Shown piece by piece: positions 20,731 through 30,351 of a DNA stretch of 61,671 bases. The position numbers and the translations under genes are program-made. Every line of letters starts with the position of its first letter. Positions within the stretch are counted from its first letter, which is position 1. The notes under the pieces were generated by a model that saw only the letters and a list, made by a program, of their open reading frames with translations, did no database searches and was not told the origin of the DNA. The DNA comes from Pyrinomonadaceae bacterium (GTDB lineage Bacteria; Acidobacteriota; Blastocatellia; Pyrinomonadales; Pyrinomonadaceae), in assembly GCA_014534425.1 (NCBI GenBank), contig JACVRN010000019.1, positions 1-61,671 on the forward strand, written 5' to 3'.

Positions 20731-20790
20731 AACAGGATAGACAGGATAAAAAGAGAAGAGTTTCTTCTTCTTTATCCTGTCCATCCTGTT
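20731..20790. repeat. ACAGGATGGACAGGATAAA dyad element, copy 1
   Basis: Arms at 20731-20750 and 20771-20790 are inverted copies matching at 19 of 20 bases, with a 20-base loop. The left arm is preceded by GATTCA and the right arm followed by AATTTCTTCC; both flanks recur in the copy at 26909-26990, so the element has defined ends. Here it lies between convergent genes, five bases after the stop of the CBM9-like gene. Confidence 0.75.
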
Positions 20791-20803
20791 AATTTCTTCC
20801 CGC

Positions 20804-21223
20804 TTATTTTAGCAGGGCGTTGAAGCGCTTGCGGTCTTCGGCGCTCACCTCTGTAATCTTGACGCCTACCAGGTAGCCTTTGTCGGCTGCGTCTTCTTCC
20901 AGCTTCTCGTAGCGCGCGGAGATGCCGTAAATCACAATCGGCTCGCTTTCATGCTCTATCAGAATCTCAAGCGTGCGGTCTTCACCCGTCAGGTAGATGT
21001 TATTGATGCGTATGGCGGGCAGTATGAGCGCCAGCCCGGAAGCGCTGATGTCGCGCGTGTAGCCGTAGAGCGCGTCGCCGTCCGTTGTCGAAACGCGCGC
21101 GGGCATTGCGGCCTTGACGGGCGAAACCCTGACGCTCAGGCGAATCCTGTAACGCGGCGCGCGGCGGCGATTGCCTAGATACTCTCTGACGCGACCGGCT
21201 ATGGAACGTATCAACTCCGGCAT
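20804..21223 (-). CDS. PilZ domain protein, probable c-di-GMP receptor
   Basis: The 139-residue protein is a single PilZ domain. The two ligand motifs are present: RRRAPRYRIRL near residues 19-29 (RxxxR) and RDISASGLAL near 58-67 (the D/NxSxxG motif). PilZ proteins change activity on binding c-di-GMP. The nearby membrane GGDEF/HD-GYP protein could supply the ligand, though c-di-GMP diffuses and pairing is inference. The N-terminal helix (LIRSIAGRVREYLG) is amphipathic and could contact a partner or the membrane. Confidence 0.88.
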   Translation of the reverse strand: MPELIRSIAGRVREYLGNRRRAPRYRIRLSVRVSPVKAAMPARVSTTDGDALYGYTRDISASGLALILPAIRINNIYLTGEDRTLEILIEHESEPIVIYGISARYEKLEEDAADKGYLVGVKITEVSAEDRKRFNALLK

Positions 21224-21449
21224 CTATCGTGTCCCCGTCCGTGCGAAGTTATAGAACTCTTGGTCACACACGCGGCGCGACCGAGCCAGGTAATAACGTC
21301 AGGCGGGGCAAGTAAAGATAACCGGGGGAAGCCTGAAGAAGGTGCCGCGCGCACGCCCTTTCGCTTCCCTCGCTGCGGTGTGGGAGAGAAAAACAGAAGC
21401 CAAGGCGTCGGGAAGCCTTTCTGGGTTTATTGTAAGCGGCGGCGGCGAG

Positions 21450-21480
21450 CTAAAGCAATAGAGATATTCCTAAAGCAATA
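21450..21480. promoter_or_regulatory. Direct repeat CTAAAGCAATA, 20-bp spacing
   Basis: Two exact copies of an 11-base word (21450-21460 and 21470-21480) lie in phase, 20 bp apart, about two helical turns. They sit just after the end of the secreted protein gene at 21500 and upstream of nothing on the plus strand. The spacing resembles a double operator, but no promoter is visible; chance or 3' processing signals are possible. Confidence 0.25.
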
Positions 21481-21499
21481 TATTTCCTGCTGGCCGCGC

Positions 21500-23431
21500 T
21501 CAAGGCCCGCTTGCGGGCGCAACCAACTCTGCGGTCTCGCGTGCGTTGGGCGCTAAAGTGACGGCCTTTGCGCTTGCGGAGCGCGACCGGATGAAAGCTT
21601 CGTTGATGGCGCGCAGGTTGTCGCCCTCTCCCACGAGCATCAGCAGGTAAGAGCCGGGCGCGGCTGTGAATTTGAAAGTGCCATCCGCATCCGTGACTCC
21701 GGGCAGAAGCGAGTTTATGGAGCGCCAGCGCGCGGGGTCTGCCGGAACCAGAAGCAGTATAGCTCCCCGAACGGGCTTTGCGTCGCTGGCAGAGACGACG
21801 CGCACCTGAAGCGTCGCCACGTCGGAGGCAATCGTGACGTGGACATTTTCGATGCTCGTTCCCTGTCCGATTCTGACAGGCTCGCGCAGCAGGTCAGAGC
21901 CTCCTGCCGTGATTGCCTTAACGTAAAACTTATCGCCCAACCCCTGCACGGATACGTAGTACTCGCCAGCCGGAATTTTATCTATGACGAAGCCGCTATC
22001 GGGCCGTATGAAGCCATACCTCTCAATCCCCGTCAGGCCGCCTTCGCGCGGCAGGAGGTACAGGTTGAGGCTCGGCGGCAACTGCTTGTCGCTGCCCTCG
22101 ACCGTGACTGTGCCTCTGAGAACTCCGCCCTCGTTCAATTCAATGACGACGCCGGAAACGTCTGAGCCGGAGACGGTCACGTCCTGCTGGCGCGGGACAA
22201 GCGAAGGCCCTCTGGGAGTGGGCACGGTGACGGTCGCAGGAGCGCTGTCAGAATTACGCTGCGCCTCCTTCATCATCTCCTGCACTTCCATCTCGGTCTC
22301 GCTGGTTCCGGGGTCGGCCTTAATGACGTACGTTCCGTCGGGTATGCCTGTGAAGCTCCAGCGTCCCTGCTCGTCCGAGGTGGTGGTGGGGCCAGAATCC
22401 ATGAAAGCCATAGCGTTCGCTTCGCTCTTACTTTGAATAGAGACTTGAGCGCGCAGTGGTCGTCTTCCCTGGCGGGCTACGACCGTGCCTGAGATTGTGT
22501 AGGTGGCGCGCTCTATCAGGGTGACGTTTATATCTCCCATCTCCCGTCCGGCTTCGACCTTGATGGGCGTGGCCTGCTTGAGACTGGTCTCGTTCTGATA
22601 GTAGCTGACGATGAGACTCGTGCTGCCGAAGAGACCCGCCATAGCGTATTCGTCGCGCGCGTCATCACGAGTGTTGGCTTCGGATGCGCCGAGGACGTAC
22701 TCGCCCGGCGGAAGTCCAGAGATGCGATAGATGCCACGGTCGTCTGTTCTGAGGCCAGTGAGGCTGGAGGCAGATAATCCCGTGATAATCCTGACCAGGC
22801 GATTATCTTTTTTACGAAGGATGATGATTTGAGCGCCCGTGGCGGGGTCGCCGTCCTGATAAGTGACGCGGCCCGTGATGACGCCGCCGCGCCGCGCTCG
22901 AATCAGCACATCCACCCTGTTGGTGCCGTTGACTGAGACCTCTTCAAACTCCTTCCTGATGGAGACGAAGGCGCTTTTCTCGTCCATGCCGTCTTCGAGC
23001 GCAATACTGCTCAGGGGCGTGATGATGCCGGGCGCATCAATCATCACAACGTAGCTGCCCGCAGGCACATCCTTGACGGTAAACTCGCCGCGCTCGTTCG
23101 TAGCTCCGCCCTTCTCAGGCCCGCCGCCGCCGTCCGTCCTCAGAAGCAGCACGCGCGCTCGCCGCACTGGACGATTAGAGTCTTCGTATATGACGCGCCC
23201 GCGCACAATCGATTTGGCAGGCGCTTCGGGAGTCGGCTGCGGCTTCTCCTGCTGCTCTACAACTACCTGAGTCGAAGTACTGCTAGTCGTAGAAGTATCC
23301 TGAGCGCGCGTTAAGCTCGCGGTTGCGATGATGCAGATGAAGAGCAGGAAGAGCGCCGCGCATGAGCGTCTCAGATGTTTTGAGATGGGCGCGAGTGCCG
23401 GTGAGGCTTGCATGGTGGCTAGTCCTTTCAT
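21500..23431 (-). CDS. Secreted carboxypeptidase-regulatory-like repeat protein
   Basis: The 643-residue product has a signal peptide (LRRSCAALFLLFICIIATAS, then cleavage near LTRAQ) and about five beta-sandwich carboxypeptidase-regulatory/Cna-B-like modules. Module cores are GRVIYEDSNRPVRRARVLLL, TNERGEFTVKDVPAGSYVV, TDDRGIYRISGLPPGEYVLG, DEQGRWSFTGIPDGTYVI, and SGFVIDKIPAGEYYVSVQG. It has no catalytic domain, so it is probably an extracellular adhesive or scaffold protein. Its ATG overlaps the TGA of the upstream lipoprotein gene (ATGA at 23428-23431), which supports this start and translational coupling. Confidence 0.82.
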   Translation of the reverse strand: MKGLATMQASPALAPISKHLRRSCAALFLLFICIIATASLTRAQDTSTTSSTSTQVVVEQQEKPQPTPEAPAKSIVRGRVIYEDSNRPVRRARVLLLRTDGGGGPEKGGATNERGEFTVKDVPAGSYVVMIDAPGIITPLSSIALEDGMDEKSAFVSIRKEFEEVSVNGTNRVDVLIRARRGGVITGRVTYQDGDPATGAQIIILRKKDNRLVRIITGLSASSLTGLRTDDRGIYRISGLPPGEYVLGASEANTRDDARDEYAMAGLFGSTSLIVSYYQNETSLKQATPIKVEAGREMGDINVTLIERATYTISGTVVARQGRRPLRAQVSIQSKSEANAMAFMDSGPTTTSDEQGRWSFTGIPDGTYVIKADPGTSETEMEVQEMMKEAQRNSDSAPATVTVPTPRGPSLVPRQQDVTVSGSDVSGVVIELNEGGVLRGTVTVEGSDKQLPPSLNLYLLPREGGLTGIERYGFIRPDSGFVIDKIPAGEYYVSVQGLGDKFYVKAITAGGSDLLREPVRIGQGTSIENVHVTIASDVATLQVRVVSASDAKPVRGAILLLVPADPARWRSINSLLPGVTDADGTFKFTAAPGSYLLMLVGEGDNLRAINEAFIRSRSASAKAVTLAPNARETAELVAPASGP

Positions 23432-24237
23432 TTGGGCATATAAGGTTTGCCGCCCGTGTCGGCTTTCTTGATTCCCTTCGGATCCATGTAGAAGGATTGC
23501 AGGCCCGTGCGTCCGTAGACGGCAGGCTCGGCCCCAGCCGTGTAGCTCTTTTTATCAGCAGAGAGCGTGACGCGGAAATTGTAGCCCGTTGATTGCGACG
23601 AGAGAACATCGTCGGGCAGCAGGCGCTCTTTGACGAGCGTCTGTAAATCCGCGTACGCGCCGTTGTGTTGCATGCTGTAGAGAAGCTCTTTCTGCGCTAT
23701 GTTGACGAGCATGCTCTGCGCGTCCTGTTCGTGCGCTTCTATTCTGAGCTTAAAGAAATATTTGTTGCCGTCGCGCTTGACTGCCTTTTCAACCTCGTCG
23801 TTGAAGATGAGAATCCAGTTGCCGGAAGAGCGGCGAAGCTGAACTTCAATCGGAGGGTCGCTTGGCATGTCGCTGACGAGCTTGACGAAGACGGAGGCGC
23901 GGTCGCCGCTAATCTGCTCACCCGTCAACTGAACCTTGTCGGCGTCCACTGCCATGCGCTCAAAATCGGGGCGCAATTCCTCGAACTCCGAGGCGCTCAG
24001 ATTCTCAATCGCGGGCCTCAAGGCCGTAGCCATCAACGCGTCACGAAATCGCTTTTCGCTCAGTGCCTTGTAGAATTGGCGCACGGCGTCCGACGGAGTC
24101 GCGGCCACGGCGGGCGCAGTTTTGTTGTTGCCCTGAGCCTTGGCCTTCATGGTCGAGCCGCAGGCCGCGAGCAGAAGAAAGGCCAGGAGCAGAGAGGTGA
24201 AGCTGTACGGCTTCAGGTTGAATATACTTTCGCGCAT
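23428..24237 (-). CDS. Lipoprotein with NTF2/DUF4878-like region and pilin-like C-terminus
   Basis: The 269-residue product has a lipobox (LLLAAC, Cys about 26). Residues about 45-150 (DAVRQFYKALSEKRFRDALM ... NWILIFNDEVEKAVK) look like a DUF4878/NTF2-like fold. The C-terminal 100 residues (ELLYSMQHNGAYADLQTLV, SYTAGAEPAVYGRTGLQSFY, DPKGIKKADTGG) resemble the globular head of type IV pilin-like proteins, which normally follow a prepilin helix that is absent here. It is translationally coupled to the downstream secreted repeat protein. The combination suggests an outer-membrane or periplasmic accessory factor; function is unknown. Confidence 0.65.
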   Translation of the reverse strand: MRESIFNLKPYSFTSLLLAFLLLAACGSTMKAKAQGNNKTAPAVAATPSDAVRQFYKALSEKRFRDALMATALRPAIENLSASEFEELRPDFERMAVDADKVQLTGEQISGDRASVFVKLVSDMPSDPPIEVQLRRSSGNWILIFNDEVEKAVKRDGNKYFFKLRIEAHEQDAQSMLVNIAQKELLYSMQHNGAYADLQTLVKERLLPDDVLSSQSTGYNFRVTLSADKKSYTAGAEPAVYGRTGLQSFYMDPKGIKKADTGGKPYMPK

Positions 24238-24265
24238 CGGATGAATCTTCCTTGGATGTGAAAAG

Positions 24266-24310
24266 TGAGGCGCGCCCGACGACTGTAGATTAGTGCAGGA
24301 GCGCGCCTCA
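24266..24310 (-). terminator. Hairpin terminator of the OPT transporter gene
   Basis: TGAGGCGCGC (24266-24275) and GCGCGCCTCA (24301-24310) form a perfect 10-bp stem with a 25-base loop, 40 bases past the OPT stop. Read on the minus strand the stem is followed by CTTTTC. It lies before the lipoprotein gene on the same strand, so it separates the two units. Confidence 0.6.
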
Positions 24311-24350
24311 AAGTTTATAGAAGCCAGAAAAGCTGTAAACGTTGCCGCCT

Positions 24351-26789
<2,439 letters not shown>

Positions 26790-26908
26790 GAAATCACCTC
26801 CGACAAATTTTGAAATGCGGGGAGTGCTAAAGGGGTTATGCAGGGCTACTTTACACGCCGAAAGCGCTCAAGGGCAAGTCAGATAGCGGGTTAATTCAAA
26901 GCGGATTC

Positions 26909-26990
26909 AAACAGGGATGGACAGGATAAGCAGGATGAAAGAGAAAGAGTTTATTCTTTATCCAGGCAATCTCTGTCCATCCTGTTAATT
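26909..26990. repeat. ACAGGATGGACAGGATAA dyad element, copy 2
   Basis: Left arm from 26909 (AAACAGGGATGGACAGGATA) and right arm ending CTGTCCATCCTGTTAATTTC form a longer, less perfect copy of the element at 20731-20790, with the same outer flanks GATTCA and AATTTC. Here it lies between the divergent OPT and M14 genes, so it cannot act simply as a terminator. Confidence 0.7.
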
Positions 26991-27032
26991 TCCTTCTTCG
27001 CTTCCATTCCAGCTTTAGATTAAACTGAGCAA

Positions 27033-29375
27033 ATGCGTACACGCACAGTTGCCTTAGCGCTCATCGCGGCCATCTTTCTTCCGCTTCTCTCATTTCAAGG
27101 AGCGGGCGCGGTGCCCGTCGCCGTGCCTGCGCCGGAAGAGGTGCTTGGCTTTCGTCCAGGCGACGACCGCAAGCTCGCTAGCTGGCGTCAGGTGGTTGAT
27201 TACTTTCGCAGGCTGGACGCGGCGAGCGAGCGTGTGCGCTTTGAAGAGTTGGGAAAGACGACTATGGGCGCGCCCTTTGTCATGGCGACCATCAGCGCGC
27301 CGGAGAATCTTGCGCGGCTGGAAGAATATAAAAAGATTCAGCAGAGACTTGCAGACCCGCGCCTGCTAGATGCTTATCCTGACAGGGAAGCGGCGCGGCT
27401 CATAGCTCGCGGCAAGACTATAGTTCTCATCACCTGCGGCATTCATTCGACAGAGGTCGGCTCTTATCTTTCCAGCATGCTGATAGCGCATAGACTTGCA
27501 TCAAGCGATGAACCCGTCGTGCGTGAGATTCTTCGGAACACAATCGTCCTACTGGTTCCTTCCCTGAACCCCGACGGCGTTGACATAGTCAAGAACTGGT
27601 ACGACAAAACTCTTGGCACTCCCTTTGAAGGCACGGAGCCGCCGGAGCTTTATCACAAGTACACGGGCCACGACGACAATCGAGACTGGTACGCCTTCAC
27701 GCAAAGGGAGACGCGCATCACTGTCGAGAAGATTCACAACATCTGGCACCCGCAGATAGTCCACGACATACACCAGCAGGGCGCTGCGGGTTCGAGGCTT
27801 TTCCTGCCGCCCTACATGCAGCCCGTAGAGCCGAATGTGCCGAAGCAGATTGTGGAAGGCTACACGCAACTCGGCCTCGCCATGAAAGACGAGCTACGCG
27901 CGGAAGGCTTTAAAGGCATCACCTGGGATTCTACCTACGACGCGTGGACGCCTTCGCGCGCCTACTCTCATTATCACGGCGGCGTACGCATCCTCTCCGA
28001 AACCGCATCTGCCAAACTCGCTACTCCCGTCACCATCAGACCGGAAGACCTGCGCGCCGGACTCGGCTACGACGCGCGCAAAGCGTCCGCGAATTTCCCG
28101 GACGTTTGGCCCGGAGGCGAGTGGCGTTTAAGAGACATCACCAATTACATGACGCGCGCAGCCTTCTCCCTTCTCAGCCACGCGGCGCGCAATCGTGAGC
28201 TTTGGCTGAGACGATTTTATGAGATTGGGAAGGAGGCCGTGAGACCGCGAAAGCCGGGCGAGTTGTTCGCCTTTGTCATTCCGCCCTCAAAGAATAAGGG
28301 ATACATGGTCAGGGGCCAAGGCAATATTGATTTCCTGGCGGGCGCTCTGCTTGAAGCGGGCGTCGAGGTGTTCGAGTCGAAAGCTTTCACTGCCGGAGGC
28401 GTCCGGTATCCTGCCGGAACTCTGGTCGTGCCCATGGCGCAGCCCTACGGCGCTTTCGCCAAAACAGTTCTGGAGGCACAGAAGTATCCAGACATCAGGG
28501 ACGCGGAAGGCAGGCCGCAGCCGCCCTATGACGTGACGGCGCACACGCTCTCGCTGTTGACGGGCGTGGAAGCAAGGCCCGTCTTCTCGCCTTTCAGATT
28601 TCAGAAGGTAGCGGAGAAAGGCTACGGCTGGAACGGCGGATGCGGCGACGGTGTTCCGCCACGCCGCGCAATCTACAGGTCGCACGTTCCTTCTATGGAC
28701 GAAGGCTGGACTAGGTTCGTGCTGGACGAACAGAGCAAGTGCATCAACTACCTTTCGCTGGAAGACAAGGAAGTGCGCGCCGGAAATCTGAACAGGCGTT
28801 TCGACACTATAATCATCCCCGACCAATCGCCGCGATTGATTCTGGAAGGCTACAGGCCGGGTGCTATGCCGCCGGAATTGACGGGCGGCATGGGCGCGGA
28901 GGGTGTCAGGGCGTTGCGCGAGTTCGTGGAAGCGGGCGGGACGCTCGTCTGTTTGAACAAAGCCTCGGACTTTGCCATAGAACAGTTGAAGCTTCCCCTT
29001 CGAGATGTGACGGAAGGACTGAAGCGCACGGAATTTTACTCGCCCGGCTCAATCTTAAGAACAGAGCTTGACACGACGCACCCTCTGGCCGCAGGGATGC
29101 CGCGAGAATCAATCGCTTGGGTAGAGAACTCGCCCGTCTTTGAAATCAGCGATGCGAAAGAGGCAGGGCGCGTGCGTGTCATTGCGCGCTATCCTGCGAA
29201 TTCAGACGCGCTGCTTTCGGGCTGGCTTTTGGGCGGAGAGCGTCTGCGCGGGCGCGCGGCGCTCGTAGAGGTAAAGCTAGGGAAGGGCCGCGTGATTCTC
29301 TTCGGCTTCCGCCCGCAGTATCGCGGGCAATCTCTGGCGACTTACCCGCTCTTCTTTAACGCCCTGCGGCCCTAA
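27033..29375 (+). CDS. Secreted M14-family zinc carboxypeptidase
   Basis: The 780-residue protein starts with a signal peptide (VALALIAAIFLPLLSFQGAG). The M14 zinc site is visible as HSTE (about 138-141) and the third ligand in VHDIHQQG (about 243). SLNPDGVDIVKNW and TGHDDNRDWYAFTQRET are typical of the large M14 proteins. The C-terminal half (about 420-780) holds a putative class I glutamine-amidotransferase-like domain, with GGMGAEGVRALREFVEAGGT and ending FFNALRP, as in related acidobacterial and Bacteroidetes proteins. It should trim peptides or peptidoglycan fragments outside the cytoplasm. There is no strong ribosome binding site before the ATG. Confidence 0.85.
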   Translation: MRTRTVALALIAAIFLPLLSFQGAGAVPVAVPAPEEVLGFRPGDDRKLASWRQVVDYFRRLDAASERVRFEELGKTTMGAPFVMATISAPENLARLEEYKKIQQRLADPRLLDAYPDREAARLIARGKTIVLITCGIHSTEVGSYLSSMLIAHRLASSDEPVVREILRNTIVLLVPSLNPDGVDIVKNWYDKTLGTPFEGTEPPELYHKYTGHDDNRDWYAFTQRETRITVEKIHNIWHPQIVHDIHQQGAAGSRLFLPPYMQPVEPNVPKQIVEGYTQLGLAMKDELRAEGFKGITWDSTYDAWTPSRAYSHYHGGVRILSETASAKLATPVTIRPEDLRAGLGYDARKASANFPDVWPGGEWRLRDITNYMTRAAFSLLSHAARNRELWLRRFYEIGKEAVRPRKPGELFAFVIPPSKNKGYMVRGQGNIDFLAGALLEAGVEVFESKAFTAGGVRYPAGTLVVPMAQPYGAFAKTVLEAQKYPDIRDAEGRPQPPYDVTAHTLSLLTGVEARPVFSPFRFQKVAEKGYGWNGGCGDGVPPRRAIYRSHVPSMDEGWTRFVLDEQSKCINYLSLEDKEVRAGNLNRRFDTIIIPDQSPRLILEGYRPGAMPPELTGGMGAEGVRALREFVEAGGTLVCLNKASDFAIEQLKLPLRDVTEGLKRTEFYSPGSILRTELDTTHPLAAGMPRESIAWVENSPVFEISDAKEAGRVRVIARYPANSDALLSGWLLGGERLRGRAALVEVKLGKGRVILFGFRPQYRGQSLATYPLFFNALRP

Positions 29376-29450
29376 GTCGAAGGGCGGCAGGAGGCGAGGG
29401 ATTTTTCCGGGGCGCTATGGAAAAAAGAAACAACCGGGAGCTGGCTGGCG

Positions 29451-29456
29451 TATAAT
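29451..29456 (+). promoter_or_regulatory. TATAAT -10-like box before the SPFH locus
   Basis: An exact TATAAT lies 83 bp before the start at 29539, after the M14 gene. No good -35 is found at 16-18 bp. The 80-base leader that would result is GC-rich and can form hairpins. The call is tentative. Confidence 0.3.
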
Positions 29457-29538
29457 ACATGGCTGCCAGATAAGCCCCGGCAGAAGTGCGAAACCCTTGG
29501 AAAGCCAGCGCACAGGGCAAATCCGGCACAGGGCCTAA

Positions 29539-30276
29539 ATGGTCACCGTTCTCATCACCTCTTTTCTACTATTAGCTGCAATCATCTATGCCGCCTACCG
29601 GTGGCAACAAACTCCGTCCAGCCGCAGCGCGCACGAAGACCACACTTTGCCGCCGCAGCCCGGCTGGAGCGGACTTTTTGGCGAAGAGACCATTAACCGG
29701 CAGAAGCAATTAACACGCGCCGCCGAGGTGGCAGAAGATGAAAAGCGGCGTGCGGAGATACTGTCACGCGCCGCGCTGGGTGAAAGAAGCGCGCTCGCGG
29801 ATGCCCGCGCGACGAATGATGCGGCGCTTTACGACGAAGTTTTAAGCGCGCTCGTTGAGCGTGCGGATTCGGACAAACGGCTGCTCGCGCTCGTCTCATA
29901 CATGCTGCGCGAGACTCCGCCGTTAGGCGTCAACCGTCGCCTGGCCGAAAGATTCATGGAGACCTGGAAGCAAGCGCCCGACAGAGGCTCCACGGCCAAG
30001 ATGCTGCACGTAGTGGCGCTCGCGGACGACGCCTCGCTCTATCAACATGCAATCGAAGCGGCGCTTGATTTCTGGAAGCGTAACCTTATACCTGACCTTT
30101 CGGCTGAAGAGCTACGTCAGCTTTCCGAGAGCGAATACTGGATACTGTCCCAACAAGAGAGAAGCTCCGGTCAGGGCTTCATCTTGAAACTAAAACTGGC
30201 TGCGCTTCGCCGCCAACTGGCGCGAAGCAAAGGCGCAACAACGGGGGATGGGGGTTTAGGGGTCGGTGGACAGTAA
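29539..30276 (+). CDS. Membrane-anchored helical protein of unknown function upstream of SPFH protein
   Basis: The 245-residue product has one N-terminal transmembrane helix (VLITSFLLLAAIIYAAYRW) and a cytoplasmic, charged, mostly helical body (about 65-225, ELRQLSESEYWILSQQERSS). I do not recognise a family. The last dozen residues (TTGDGGLGVGGQ) are translated from the left arm of the GGGGGATGGGGGT dyad, so the true C-terminus may have been rebuilt by insertion of the element. The SPFH gene follows 75 bp later on the same strand; a functional link is inferred from position only. Confidence 0.6.
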   Translation: MVTVLITSFLLLAAIIYAAYRWQQTPSSRSAHEDHTLPPQPGWSGLFGEETINRQKQLTRAAEVAEDEKRRAEILSRAALGERSALADARATNDAALYDEVLSALVERADSDKRLLALVSYMLRETPPLGVNRRLAERFMETWKQAPDRGSTAKMLHVVALADDASLYQHAIEAALDFWKRNLIPDLSAEELRQLSESEYWILSQQERSSGQGFILKLKLAALRRQLARSKGATTGDGGLGVGGQ

Positions 30277-30333
30277 AAGCAAGACAACTGGTTTTTCTTT
30301 TACCAACCCCTAACCCCTGACCCCCATCCCCTA
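30242..30333. repeat. GGGGATGGGGGT dyad element, copy 1
   Basis: Left arm (30242-30269, G-rich) and right arm (30303-30333, CCAACCCCTAACCCCTGACC start) are inverted copies with a T-rich loop. The left arm encodes the end and supplies the stop of the upstream gene. The same family occurs at 60668-60757. The G-runs could form G-quadruplexes on the plus strand and the C-runs on the other. Confidence 0.7.
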
Positions 30334-30351
30334 ACTTGAAAGAGGATTACG

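Noticed and set aside
29457..29538. Possible c-di-GMP riboswitch (ACAGGGCAAA word) before the SPFH locus
   Set aside because: Only a short word matches; the helices and receptor of GEMM motifs cannot be built around it.
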